NCBI RefSeq assembly: GCF_000372725.1
Contig: NW_005200057.1
Location: 24,102-88,101 of the forward strand
Source of the DNA: Emiliania huxleyi CCMP1516
Taxonomy: Eukaryota > Haptophyta > Isochrysidales > Noelaerhabdaceae
Direction: 5' to 3'
Length of the DNA stretch: 64,000 nucleotides
In this document: piece by piece, positions 1 to 10,376 of the stretch
How the letters are laid out: each line of letters opens with the position of its first letter
Numbering within the stretch: position 1 is the first letter of the stretch
The notes under the pieces: model-generated
Database searches by the model: none
What the model was told of the DNA's origin: nothing
What the model saw: only the letters and a program-made list of their open reading frames with translations
Position numbers and translations under genes: made by a program

Positions 1-679
1 GTCGCTCCTTTGACGCCGACGTGACTCACCCGTGCACATTCATCAGGACACGGTCTCGACGCGCTCGGTACGACGCCTGTGACCCGTCTCGGGTCAGGTG
101 GCACGACGCTCATCGCGCCTGCCAGCGCTGCCGTGCAAGTTGCCACGACGAGGTCGATCACGCTTCTATACGCTCGTCCAGCCTTCCTTTCCATCCCATT
201 AGGCAGCCTGGGAACGGTGGCGAGCAGAGGCAAAGCCTACGAGGGGTGGTGGAACCACATGTCACGCCTACTCTGCCGGCTCGACCCTAGCCTCCGACGG
301 CTGACTTTGAGGCACCATCATCGGACGAAGGATGTCGACGTGTTGGTCGCTCTCGCGGTAGCCAGATGACCTCCCATACTAGTATCATCGGCCATGGCCG
401 CAGGAAGCGCGGGGGAGCGGGGAGAGCGCTGGGAGCAACACGGAGCTCCGTTGGACGCGTTTTCAAGACACAAGAGATTAGCGGGTCAGAGAGTGAATTG
501 GACTAGCCTTTGTTTCTTTCTTAATTTATCTCGACGTGCTCCACAGGTGCTCCACCGCACACATACTATACACAGAGTGGTGTGGCGCAAAGCGGGGCAA
601 CCCTCCGCCTCGTGACCGCACACCGGCTTAAATACAAAAGAACACCCGCCGCCCAAGCCCCCGCGCGCAATGAATCTCG
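1..679. other. Region with no recognised gene
   Basis: Only short overlapping reading frames are present and none resembles a known family. The last 200 bases lie just beyond the stop of the thioesterase gene on the minus strand, so they probably hold its 3' untranslated region. Confidence 0.4.
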
Positions 680-2129
680 TTAGGCGCCGCCGGCTTCGAA
701 ATATTCGCGCAAGCGGCCCGCCTCCCACCCGAGCGCCCCCGGCGGCGGCTCGACGTCGTCGCAAAAGTACTCGCCCTGCAGCTGGGCCACGAGCGACGCC
801 TGCAGCGCCTGGATCTGCTTTAAAGTCTCCTCGACGCCGCCTCCGCCGCCGCCTGCTCCGTTGCCGCCGCCGCCGCCGCCACCGGCCGCCGCGCGCGCCT
901 GCAGGCTGCACGAACCCTCCAGGCACTCGGCCGGCGACAGCTCGAGGCGCTCGTCGCCGCCGAAGCCTCCGATGGGGCGCGAGGGGAGCCTGTCGAGCAT
1001 CGCGCACTTTGCGGTGCAGGTGATCACCTCCTCGTCGCCTTGGGTGAGGATCCTGCCAGAGACGGTGACGAGCGGCGGCGAGACGTCGACGATGGCCGCC
1101 TCCGCCTTGTAGACCACGCCGGGCGAGGACGGCTTCTTGAAGCGGACCGTCATCTCGCTCGTCACCATGTCGGGCGCGATGTTGATCTTCATCACCTCCG
1201 CCGTCAGCTCGTCCAGCACCGCCTCTAGCAGCCCGCCGTGCACCAGCGTCGAGCGCCACCGCGTCGACGTCTCGTCTTCCACCGCCGACCAGCCGCCGAC
1301 CGCCTTTTGGGAGTACGCGACCGCCGCGACCACCTTGAGCGTCGACGAGTCCCAAAAGTAGCGCAGGTCGAGCCCGCGGCCGGCGCAGGCCGAGTCGCCG
1401 TGCGTGTAGCCCTCGTCCGCGTGCAGCGCGACGCTGCGGCTCTCGCCGTCGGCGCCGCCCTTGATGTGCGGTTGGCTGCTCTCCCAGAAGAGGATGTGCT
1501 TCTCGAAGGGCAGGATGTGCTTGGCCTTGTGCAGCTGGCGGAAGTGGGGGTCGTCGGCGGGGATGAGGCCGTGCGGCCGGTCGGGGATGCCGCGCGCGAG
1601 CGCCGCGTCGCGGTACACGCCCGCCTTTTGCCGGTCGAGCTCGGTCACCTTCTCCCACCACGGCGCCTTTTGCGCCGCCTCTCGCGCGAGCTCGAGCGCG
1701 GCGTCCGCTTCGATCTGCGCCGGGCTGCGCAGGTCATGCTTGGCCTCCAGCTCGCGCGCCGCCGCGCGCAGCTTCGGGTTGGGCGGCGGCGTGATCTGGC
1801 CTGCGACGAGACAAGCGCGCGAGACGTGTGCTCTGCGCGATATGGGCTTGCGACGAGACAAGCACGCGAGACGCTCCCGAGCGTGCCGTTCTATCCATAC
1901 ATGCGGTGCAAATGGACGGCGCGCTTCGGTGGAGAGAGGCGTGGCGGGCGAGGCGGCATGGGGTGGAGCGCGGACCGCCACTCGCAAAGAACATTTGCAG
2001 CTCGGCCTCGGACCACTCGCTCTTGGCCTCGTCCGGGAGCGCTGTGGCGTCGCCGTTGAACTGCGCAGCGAGCTCCTCGGCGAGCTCGTCAAAGTCGGTG
2101 AACGGCTCGCCACGGGGAGGCGGGCGCAT
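680..2129 (-). CDS. HotDog-fold acyl-CoA thioesterase-like protein
   Basis: Predicted thioesterase of the PaaI/THEM4 type, which hydrolyses acyl-CoA or acyl thioesters. Two exons, complement(680..1800, 1976..2129), give 424 residues. The start is the ATG at 2129, whose acidic N-terminal segment reads into the splice site. The 175-bp intron has donor GTCCGC at 1975 and acceptor CGCAG ending at 1801; both sides are phase 1. A second donor (GTGGCG at 1981) also keeps the frame. The C-terminal half carries the HotDog helix with VHGGLLEAVLDE (HGG motif plus downstream acidic residue) followed by the usual strands. A glycine run of about 20 residues and a short tail come after the domain. No targeting peptide is obvious, and the substrate cannot be read from sequence. 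Confidence 0.75.
1802..1872. repeat. Direct repeat inside the thioesterase intron
   Basis: A 24-bp sequence (TGCGACGAGACAAGC core) occurs at 1802-1825 and again at 1849-1872 with one mismatch. The first copy includes the intron 3' end, so the acceptor region is duplicated 47 bp upstream within the intron. Confidence 0.7.
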
Positions 2130-2922
2130 CGTGTGGAGGGAAGTCTGGCGCGACGGCGACGACGCAGTTTCGCACCACAAGCTACAGCAAGCTGGGTTCC
2201 AACTTTTTGCGGGGTATGGTATGGTGACTCGCGGGGTATGGTATTAGTTTTAGTTGGTATGGTGTCATCACCACAAGCAGCTGCCGCCTGGCAACAAAAA
2301 TAATGCTTATGTGTGGCGAAACGGGAAAAGTAGTCTCTTCACGTGCCGCGGACAATCGAGAGCGCTACATCACACACGCGTGCACGGCGCTCGCGCGCGC
2401 GGCTGTCATCAATGTACGTCCTTTTAGCTTACGGGAGAAGCGGGAGGGGGGGTTGTGTTCTCTAGGCCCCTCTCTCATGTATGTCACCGGGCACCGTCAC
2501 CACAGATGACGACGGAACCCCCGCGACCCCCTCGGCGAAAGCGACGCGGCGCGCGGGAGTTGGAAGGTGCGCAAGGACTTTTTGGGGCAGGCGCTGCGAG
2601 AGTGTCGAGTTCCGGCGGTGCGAGCCGGCCCCTCTCGCGCGGTCCCGCCGACACACGCCCTGCCGCCTCGGACCGCTTGCTTGCCCCACCCTGCCGCCGC
2701 ACTCCTCGCTGCGCCGTGTCGCGCGCCACACCACCGCTCGAACGTCTCCCGGATCACTTCAGCCCGGGGCCGCGCACTCGGCCACCACCTGCTAGCGATG
2801 GCCCTCCACACCCCACGTCCGGCGCCCCCGCGAGACTGCGCCGGCCCGCCACTTCACTTTGTGTGCGACACATCATCGCCCGCCCGTCCCAGGACTTTTT
2901 GCACCGGGGAGCGAGCGGCGCG
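2130..2922. other. Intergenic region between divergent thioesterase and homeobox genes
   Basis: Probable shared promoter DNA for the thioesterase (-) and homeobox (+) genes. GGTATGGT repeats lie at 2211-2262 and resemble those at 5532-5575. The frame of the homeobox gene stays open far upstream, so an extra 5' exon cannot be excluded. Confidence 0.4.
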
Positions 2923-3698
2923 ATGGCGCCGGCGGCCATGCCGGGCATCTCCAAGGGCCGCTGGACGCCCGACGCGGAGGGCCGCGCTCTCCTCGAGACG
3001 ATCTTTCAGGCAGACAATTTTCCGGCGCGGCCGGTGAGGCTGCAGCTGGCCGAGGCGCTTAAGGTGAACCAGCGGCAGATACAGGCGCGGCTCGCGCCCG
3101 ACGCCCCTCCCTCCCTCTCCCTGTCGCCCTCCCCTCTCCTCTTCCATCAGCGCGCCAGCGCGAGGGCTCCCTTTCGAAGCGCCGCCCAGCTCCTGCCGCC
3201 GCCGCGCAGGTATGGTTTCAGAACCGGCGGCAGCGGCTCAAGCGAGAGCAGGAGGGGGGGTTGGGAGGCGAGGGGGCGGCGGGCGAGGGGGCAGGGAGCG
3301 AGCTCGGCGGCAGCGGCCCGCGGGGTGAGGAGACGCCACCTCCGGGCAGCGCGCCGCTGTTTGGGATGCAGGCGCATCCGGGCGCCGGCAGCAGCAGCGT
3401 GGAGGGCGGAGGCGGAGGGCGGAGAGAGGCGACGCGGTGCCTCGCGCGGCTCCTCGAGTCCCGCAGCGGCGCCCGAGCGCTGCGCGGCGCGGCGCGTGCG
3501 ATGCTGCACAACAACCCGCTGATGAGGCACCCGCGGGCGCCGTGCCACCGCCTGCTCGCGCAGCTCTCGACGCTCGAGATCGAGGCCGAGGCGGAGGGGG
3601 AGGGGGCGCCGCCGCTGCAGAGCGCGCCGACCGACGTCGAGGCGCTGGAGGGGCTCTCGTCCCTCTTCTACAGCAAGGGTGGCAAACCCTCCAGCTAA
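2923..3698 (+). CDS. Homeodomain transcription factor
   Basis: Nuclear DNA-binding protein with one typical 60-residue homeodomain at residues 11-67. Two exons, 2923..3084 and 3210..3698, give 216 residues. The 125-bp intron falls inside recognition helix 3, between RQIQ and VWFQNRRQR. Its acceptor is CGCAG, but its donor is GC (ACAG then GCGCGG), with phase 0 on both sides. The helix-3 invariants W48, F49, N51 and R53 are all present, and there is no TALE three-residue insertion. The rest is low-complexity Gly/Glu/Ala sequence plus a C-terminal helix-rich segment of about 100 residues (starting near REATRCLARLL) with no family match I recognise. ATG 2923 was taken as start; a second ATG lies six codons on (2938). 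Target genes are unknown. Confidence 0.85.
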
Positions 3699-4110
3699 GG
3701 GGGCGCGCTTCCCTTCGAGCGCCCTCGCCTCCGCTCGGTTTCCGCTGCATGCTTGCGCGCCGGGGCGACCACACCTGTATCATGCGCCCCCTTCCTCTCC
3801 CACCCACCGCCCTCCCCGTGTCTTGTCTCTCTGTCGCCACGCTCCCGTATGCGCCTCTGTTGAGAGGTGGCTGGAGATCAGTGTCCGAACCCTCGCGCGC
3901 CCCGTGCACGCAGTGTCCCGCTCTCTCGAGCGCTCTCTCGCTTATCAGGCCGCCCGCGCAACCGCGGCCCCTCATACCATGTGACCTATTAGGAATCTCT
4001 CACTGTGTGACGCACGTCGCTACTCACTCGCTCGTATATTTAGGTGTCTCTGTCTGACGATCTCGGGAAAAGCTGGTAAGCTCACATACCGTTTTGCGTT
4101 TTACACACCC

Positions 4111-4857
4111 CCGGGGCCGAGCGTTTTTGATCTCTCGGTAAGTGGGGGGCCGAGCCGCCTCGGGGTGGCGGGCGGGCGGGCGTGTTGAAAAACAGAAAAC
4201 AGAAAACAGTGGGGGGCCAGGGCCCCCACTACGATTAGACACACGCACCTGGCTCCTGGGACAAGGCGAGAACGCGCAGCATGTGCAGTACCGTTCAGCG
4301 GAGGGGGGGGGGGGGAGCCGAGGGGGCGACGTCCCGACACGGCAGCTTGGAGCTGACCCCGGGAGAGAGAGAGACGAGCGATGGCACGCCCCCAATGACC
4401 CTAGACAGACATGACGAGCCGACAGCGATGCAGCGGCAGCGAAGGCGGCGAGGAGAGCCCGCGCTGCAGAGCTCCGCCGGGCGGCAGCAGAGACATCGGC
4501 GGACGGGGGAGCACGGGACACGTCGGCATAGGAGCCAGGGGGGTGGGAGAGTTGAGTCAGGTGCAGCAGCACCGTCTCGGCAGCGAGGCCGACGATGGCG
4601 ACGGCGGCGACGTAGGCGAGACGGTGGCGAGGGTGGCGACGGTCACGATGAAGGTGGCTTGACGAAATGGATGACGCCATCGCGCAACATGACATCCTCG
4701 ATGTCGTCGTCCTCTAGGCGGCGCGCAGCGCCGCTCTCGCAGGCTGTTTTTGACGGTTTCTACACTTTGTTTTTGTTTTCAGTCTAGGGGGCCCGACCCC
4801 CTCAGAGGCAGCGGGCGGGCGCCCACTTACCGAGAGATCAAAAACGCTCGGCCCGGG
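4111..4857. mobile_element. MITE-like element with 36-bp terminal inverted repeats
   Basis: Bases 4111-4146 and the reverse complement of 4822-4857 agree at 35 of 36 positions (core GAGCGTTTTTGATCTCTCGG). The 747-bp interval has no convincing gene. Subterminal A-rich stretches (AAAACAGAAAACAG near 4195, its counterpart near 4775) are also roughly inverted. No clear target-site duplication was seen, so the class is undetermined. Confidence 0.6.
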
Positions 4858-5472
4858 GAGGGCGGGGGTAAGTAAGGTAAGGTAAGGTAAACGTCTCCAC
4901 ACACACAAAGTGGTGGGGCAAGGGGGGGCGACCCTCGCATCTCCACGCCCGGGACACGGGCAGGAGCCCCACGGCATTCAAAGTGCAAGCACCGGCCCGG
5001 TGCCGTGGGTGAGCAACCTGCACCCCACTCCCTCCCTCTCAGACACAACCCGCACACAATCCCCACAGCGTGGTCGTCTACGTGTTCAGAAACACCAAGC
5101 AGCGAGGCGAGGGTGAAGGGGTAAGGGGCTGTGTGGGGCAGAATCTTCATCCGGCTTATCTGTGACTACTCCATCTAGCCTGGGGGGTCGCAGGAGGGGG
5201 GGGCAGAAGGTAAGATATGGGTGAGGCCAGGGGTGGGGACCTAGAATAAGGGGCGGGGGGACGAGGGCCGAGGCGGGCCCTCCCGAGGGGGCAGAGCGCC
5301 CTCTGTATAGCGCGCCCACCTACGGAAAGCCGTGTAGCCCGTTGGGCGTTGGGCCGTTGCAGAGAGCACACACCGGTCCGCGCAACGCACACACGCGTGA
5401 GGGGATGTGAGTCTCATCTCGGTCGAGTGGTCCTCTGGGTCCATAGAGACAATACACTGTGCATGTGCATGT
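4858..5472. other. Gene-free stretch with simple repeats
   Basis: Contains a GGTAA run at 4868-4890, several G-rich tracts and no reading frame resembling a known protein. Confidence 0.4.
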
Positions 5473-5842
5473 GCCAGTGTGCAAACTTTACCGGTATGAG
5501 ACCGGTATTTGGCGATATTTTGATTAACTTTGGAGTGGTATGGTGTAGTGGTATGCGAAAGTGGTATGCGGGGTTTTCATTAGTTGTAGCGGCTGTCGGT
5601 GTGGTCCCGGGGGCGAAACCATGCAAAAGTGCGGGTATTACCCGGGTATACCCGGGTTTTTCCAGGTATACCCGCAAAATACCCGGTATTTTGCCGATTT
5701 TGCCGATTTTGCCACCAAGAAGGCACTCCGACTCGCTTTGATTTCCGTGAGGCAACTGGTATCCCGTACCACTTTTTGATTAGTGCAGGCCTTGGGTTTG
5801 ATTAGCCAAAAACTCCCATACCGGTAAAGTTTGCACACTGGC
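5473..5842. mobile_element. Small inverted-repeat element of 370 bp
   Basis: Bases 5473-5498 are a perfect 26-bp inverted match to 5817-5842 (core GTGTGCAAACTTTACCGG). Outside both ends lie GCATGTG runs. The interior is more AT-rich than the surroundings and contains palindromic TACCCGGGTA motifs. It sits directly upstream of the copia RNase H remnant. Non-coding, MITE-like. Confidence 0.6.
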
Positions 5843-5879
5843 ATGTGCATGTGCATGTTCGAAACTGTGTGGCGCTGGA

Positions 5880-6338
5880 TGCCGCGACGCAAACCTGTCT
5901 ACGACTTTCGCCACGTCGGGATGGTTCATCAAGTGGCAGGGAGCTACGATCAATTGGGGCTCGAAGAAGCAGCCCTGCGTCGCCCTTTCATCGTGCGAGG
6001 CTGAGATCATCTCGTTGTCCGAGGCGACGAAGGACATGGTCTACTTTCGCCGTCTTATCTCCGACCTCGACCTCGGCGCCGTCGACGGTCCCTCGGAGGT
6101 CTCCTACAATCCCGAACACCACGGCCGCATGAAGCACGTCGATCGGCGTCACTTCTTCGTGCGCGACATGGTGGAGAAGTTCGAGATTCGCGTCCCCTGG
6201 ATCGAGGGCGAAGGCAACGTGAGCGACTTCCTCACGAAGCCGCTCACGGGCTCGACGCGGTTTTTCAAACTTCGCGACGAGATCATGAACGTGCGCGGCC
6301 AGACCGCTCACGTCGTGAGCGGCGTCCGCTTTGCGTGA
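5880..6338 (+). mobile_element. Remnant of a Ty1/copia retrotransposon (RNase H end of pol)
   Basis: The open frame ending at 6338 encodes the C-terminal part of copia pol. Landmarks are a TSGW start, a WGSKKQPCVALSSCEAE motif (RNase H catalytic Glu in the ALSSxEAE motif), KHVDRRHFFVRD and DFLTKPL near the end. Integrase, reverse transcriptase and the left end are absent from this frame, so it is a truncated copy. The small inverted-repeat element lies at its 5' break. The following 300 bp may be remnant LTR, but no left partner is in the window. Confidence 0.8.
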
Positions 6339-6582
6339 GCGGCCCCGCGCCCGCGAGATCCAATCTCGCGCTATATCATTCACGCTCCGGGCAGCTGAGG
6401 CCTCCCCTGGTCGCTGCCCGAGGATTGCTCTCCCACAGCTTGTGTGTCATTACCCATTCGTTCCCACTCTCGTGTGTCATTACTATTGGGATCGCACACC
6501 CTTGTTGACTCGTTACGTAACCCTTGTTGATTGCGGATGTGCTCGTCAGTCACTTGTGCTGCGGCTTGTGTGAGCGACACTG

Positions 6583-6631
6583 CTCGACGACTGCCGGCAC
6601 ACTGTGGCTCGACGACTGCCGGCACACTGTG
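6583..6631. repeat. 24-bp tandem duplication
   Basis: CTCGACGACTGCCGGCACAC plus TGTG occurs at 6583-6606 and 6608-6631, in sequence that could be the LTR of the copia remnant. Confidence 0.7.
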
Positions 6632-6796
6632 AGACCATGAGTGTGAGGTAAAGTCCCGCTACCAGCGCTTGGTCACATCGGCCCCGAGGTCAGATCCTTC
6701 TGCTCTGTTGATGACAACACTTGTCTACTCGCTGGAGCCGAGCAGGGGAGGGCCCGGCGCACAACCCCTGTGGTCAACTCAGGGTCCTTCCCCTTT

Positions 6797-6860
6797 ATGC
6801 ACATGCACATGTCATGCACATGTGCATGTGCATGCACATGTGCATGCACATGCACATGCG
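6797..6860. repeat. Palindromic CATGCA/CATGTG low-complexity tract
   Basis: About 64 bp made almost wholly of TGCATG and CACATG steps. It is self-complementary and able to form a cruciform. The following 260 bp to 7119 show nothing recognisable. Confidence 0.7.
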
Positions 6861-7119
6861 TTGGGTAAGACACACTAATCACTATTCGCGCGACGTCTAA
6901 CCCTGCCAATGCATAGGCAGGACACACGGGTGCATATAGGGCCGGACATATGCATACGTTACACGGGGGCGCCCACGTCCCCCCACGCCCCAGATTCGCC
7001 CATTGGCCTCAGTGGTCATATCGGTCCAGGCGGCAAAACGGTTATTATTATTTACGGTACGTTTCGGCCTGATAGCAAATTTGCTATTACAGTTCGAGTG
7101 TCGCGGCAGGAAGCGCCCA

Positions 7120-7695
7120 CTACAATGCCTGCTTGTCCAGGAGCGGCGCGTCGGTGCCACCATCAACACCGCCGGGCGCAGGCGCGAGCGCGTAATCTGC
7201 CTCCGCCGGGCGCGACGGAGCCCGCGGCGCGTGGGTGCCGTGCGCGCGGAGGAACGCCGCCGTGAGCTCCAGGGCGCGCGCCTGGTCGCGGGCCACGGCG
7301 GCGTCGCCGTCGTCGCCGCGCGCCACCCAGCCGTGCGCCTGGTCGGGGAACTCGATGCTGACCGTGGCCTCGTCCACGCCACGCGCGCGCGCCTGCGTGC
7401 GCGGCACCACGCCGCCGGGCTTCGCCTCCGGCTTGTCGTTGCCAGCGGGCAGCAGCAGCAGCGGCGTGTGCCCCAGCGCCTCTGCCAGCGCCTGCTCGCT
7501 GCCGCCACGCGTCAATAGCCGCTCCAGCTGCAGCGCCGGGTGGATGCCCACGACGCATTCGAAACGCTGCTGCTGCTGCTGTTGGTGTTGCTGCTGCTGT
7601 TGCTGTCGCTGCTGCTGGCGCTGCGACTCAACGGCGGCCTTGCACGCAGCCCATGCCCCCCAGCAGAAGCCCACGGCGGACACGGCGGACACGCC
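7120..7695 (-). pseudogene. Dienelactone hydrolase-family fragment (C-terminal part)
   Basis: The frame begins at a plausible acceptor (GCGCAG before 7695) and encodes 191 residues of the dienelactone hydrolase branch of alpha/beta hydrolases. The nucleophile elbow is GFCWGAW with the Cys typical of the family. An acidic residue follows in PAGNDKPE, and the catalytic His is in FPDQAHGW. A polyglutamine tract of about 20 residues (CAG repeats near 7570-7620) interrupts the region after the nucleophile. I found no upstream exon for the N-terminal strands before the Cys, so this is either the last exon of a gene with a distant 5' end or a broken copy. Confidence 0.55.
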
Positions 7696-8542
7696 CTGCG
7701 CCCGGAGCTATGGTCATGCGGAACAGCACGACTACACTGTGGGCCTACACCACGACTACACTGTGGGGGGCGGGTGCTTGAGCATGCTTGACACGATCCG
7801 ACCCTGCGACCCTGACGCTGCTGCGCTAGCTATCAGACATGTACTGCTGACTGCTGCCACAATGTGCGACCTGTGCTGGCCCACTTGGCGGCCTTCCCGG
7901 TCAGTGGTGAGGCGCAGTTCAGAGCTGTCGATGGCGCGATGCCGCACTGGTCCCACATTGGTGACACGAGACCACCACGTTTGCCGGTCCAAGAGAGAGG
8001 TACCGGCGCTGTCCTGAGAAGGTGCGTGGTCCCTCTTGACTGCCCATGCGCGCGAGGCTGCGTAGGCATAGCCTCGAGAGTGCCAGCAGCCAATCCGAGG
8101 CGACGCGCATTGCGCCAGAAGCGTGCACACGGTGGAAGGACACCTTCCTACTGACCGTACGATCAGGTCGTCACTGAATGCCGAAGACTAAGCTCTAAGG
8201 CCGCGAGCTATGCAGGCGGTCAGTTGAGCAGCATGGCACGGTCAGCAGCGCCGACAGGCTGTCGCAAGGCGTGATAGCATGGCGCCGCAATACGCCGAAT
8301 TCCCATGAAAACAAGTAAAAATGGCGCGAAAAAAACGCGAAAAAATCGGCGCCTGCGGCGGGCCGTGGGACCCCATCTCCCCCCCGCATGGGTGCCCTCT
8401 AGGGCCCCCGCGCCCCCCCAGAGGTGCGTGCTACACCGCACCTGGTGGTAGGAGTAGCACACGTCCTCAATCGTCCCAACCTGGCTTTATCGGCCCTCCT
8501 GAGAGAACCGGCGGCGGCGCCGCGTTAAAGCCCTTCGATGCT
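7696..8542. other. Gene-free stretch
   Basis: No family-like frame. A 16-bp motif CACGACTACACTGTGG is repeated at 7728-7743 and 7750-7765. A/T-rich runs lie near 8300-8350. Confidence 0.4.
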
Positions 8543-10237
8543 TCAGACAAGTAAGTCGCGCAGCAGCTGTCCTTCCTCCTGGACAGCTGCGTTCTCTGGG
8601 TGCGCCTGCAGCGCCGCTGTCGCCGCCTCGGGCGCGCGTGCAGTTACAGCACGCCGCCTCCGCGCCCGCGCCGCGGCGCCGCTACCGCTGCACACGTTGC
8701 GCAGCGCCCAGCACCCAAACTCCTGCACTGCCTCCACCTGCGGGTGAGCCTGCATCGCCGCCGCAGCCGCCTCGATCGCGCCCGCGTCGGCTGCGCGCTG
8801 TATGCGTGCGAACCCCGCGGCGTCGTCGCCATAGCACACGTTGCCCAGCGCCCGGCAGCCTTGCTCTTGCACGCCCGCCACCTGCGGGTGAGCCTGCATC
8901 GCCGCCGCAGCCGCCTCGATCGCGCCCGCGTCGGCTGCGCGCTGCTCGCGTGCGAGCCCTGCGTCGTCGTCGGTGCCGGAGCACACGTTGCCCAGCGCCC
9001 GGCAGCCTTGCTCTTGCACCTCCGCCTCCTGCCGGTGAGCCTGCATCGCCGCCACAACCGCCTCGATCGCGCCCGCGTTTGCTGCGCGCTGCTCGCGTGC
9101 GCGCCCCTCGGCGTCGTCGCCGAAGCACACGTTGACCAGCGCCCGGCAGCCTTCCTCCTGTACGCCCGCCTCCTGCGGGTGAGCCTGCATCGCCGCCGCA
9201 GCCGCCTCGATCGCGCCCGCGTCTGCTGCGCGCTGGCTGCGTGCGCGCCCTGCGGCGTCGGTGCCGGAGCACACGTTGCCCAGCGCAAAACAGCCATACT
9301 GCTGCACATCCGCCACCTGCGGGTGAGCCTGCATCGCCGCCACTGTCGCCTCGATCGCGCCCGCGTCTGCTGCGCGCTGTATGCGTGCGAGCCCTGCGGC
9401 GTCGGTGCCGAAGCACACCTTAGCCAGCGCCGCACAGCCTTGCTGTTGCACCCCCGCCACCTGCGGGTGAGCCTGCATCGCCGCCACGATCGCCTCGATC
9501 GCGCCCGCCTCCGCCGCAGGTTGCCTGTTATGCACCTCTTTGCACAGAATAGCCAAGCGCTTGCACGCCGCAACAGCAACGCGGCTATCCGACACGTGCA
9601 CGCGCAGCGCCGCCGCCGCCGCCGCCACGTCCATCGACCGCACCTCCGCATTGCTCGGGGGCGCGTCATGCGGCGCAGCGCCCACGCGCTGCCGCACCCG
9701 CCGCCCTCCCTCCTCGCCGCCCTCGCCCGCCTCCAGCGCCGCCACGCGCGACCGCAGCTGTGAGTTCTCCACTCCCTGCGCTGCCAACTGGGCCTGCAGC
9801 CGCTCGTTCTCCGCACCCTGTGCCGCCACTTGGGCTCGCAGCGGCGCCATCATGCGCTGGCACACGGCGAAGGGGCACGTCGCCTCGTGCGCCGCCTTGT
9901 CTGCCAGCAGCCCCGACCACGCGCAGCCAGCCTCCGCCGCGGCGCACGCGCGCGGCCGCTGCGGGCAGCCTTGCTCGTGGGCGGCGAGTTCGCCGCGGGT
10001 CGTCGCCACCCCGCAGTGCGAACACGCCGCCGGCAGCGCCGCGATACTCTCCTCGTGGCTTCGGCATCGAATCGCCTGGCTCAGCGGTCCGAGAGCCATG
10101 CGGCACTCGGGGCAGCGGCGCGGGGCTCGCAGGTTGGAGTCGCAGGAGGCGCAGAAGACGTGCCCCTCCCGGCACTGGTGCTGCTGCCCGTCCTGCACCT
10201 CGAGGCAGACGGGGCACTCCAGGCGCTGGGCGGCCAT
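8543..10237 (-). CDS. RING and TRAF-type zinc finger protein with armadillo repeats
   Basis: A 564-residue intronless protein, probably a ubiquitin E3 ligase. A SIAH-like RING occupies about residues 8-46 (CPVC, CREGHVFC, CPEC). A TRAF/SINA-type zinc finger covers 68-125 (CSHCGV, HEQGC, HEATC). A coiled coil runs 128-170. The rest is seven armadillo-like repeats of about 42 residues, each with an AGAIEA start and a (Q)EQGCRALGNVC core. The repeats are also highly alike in DNA, period about 130 bp, so they expanded recently by tandem duplication. The start at 10237 is preceded directly by the promoter-like AAATCGCGG/TTTCTTTTTC motif. Substrates are unknown. Confidence 0.85.
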   Translation of the reverse strand: MAAQRLECPVCLEVQDGQQHQCREGHVFCASCDSNLRAPRRCPECRMALGPLSQAIRCRSHEESIAALPAACSHCGVATTRGELAAHEQGCPQRPRACAAAEAGCAWSGLLADKAAHEATCPFAVCQRMMAPLRAQVAAQGAENERLQAQLAAQGVENSQLRSRVAALEAGEGGEEGGRRVRQRVGAAPHDAPPSNAEVRSMDVAAAAAALRVHVSDSRVAVAACKRLAILCKEVHNRQPAAEAGAIEAIVAAMQAHPQVAGVQQQGCAALAKVCFGTDAAGLARIQRAADAGAIEATVAAMQAHPQVADVQQYGCFALGNVCSGTDAAGRARSQRAADAGAIEAAAAAMQAHPQEAGVQEEGCRALVNVCFGDDAEGRAREQRAANAGAIEAVVAAMQAHRQEAEVQEQGCRALGNVCSGTDDDAGLAREQRAADAGAIEAAAAAMQAHPQVAGVQEQGCRALGNVCYGDDAAGFARIQRAADAGAIEAAAAAMQAHPQVEAVQEFGCWALRNVCSGSGAAARARRRRAVTARAPEAATAALQAHPENAAVQEEGQLLRDLLV

Positions 10238-10253
10238 TCAGAAAAAGAAATCG
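10238..10253 (-). promoter_or_regulatory. T-rich start-proximal motif of the RING-ARM gene
   Basis: Minus-strand GATTTCTTTTTCTGA abuts the start codon. The same motif (AATTCTTTTYCT) precedes several other genes here. Confidence 0.45.
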
Positions 10254-10309
10254 CGGCCCCAAGGCATTTAAAGTGCAAGGCGTGGGAGAGCGGTGTGTGT
10301 GCGAAAAAG

Positions 10310-10320
10310 AAAGTGCGCGC

Positions 10321-10374
<54 letters not shown>
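10310..10374. repeat. (CG)n(TG)n microsatellite
   Basis: About ten CG steps followed by about 18 TG steps in the 5' region of the RING-ARM gene. Alternating purine-pyrimidine DNA of this kind can adopt Z-form. Confidence 0.9.

Positions 10375-10376
<2 letters not shown>

Noticed and set aside
486..1661. Long frame of 391 residues on the minus strand overlapping the thioesterase
   Set aside because: Arg/Gly/Ala-rich shadow in another frame of the real gene; no family features.
8600..9763. Plus-strand frames of 387 and 165 residues over the armadillo gene
   Set aside because: Their repetitive HRRRSRLDRARV pattern is the antisense of the armadillo repeats.
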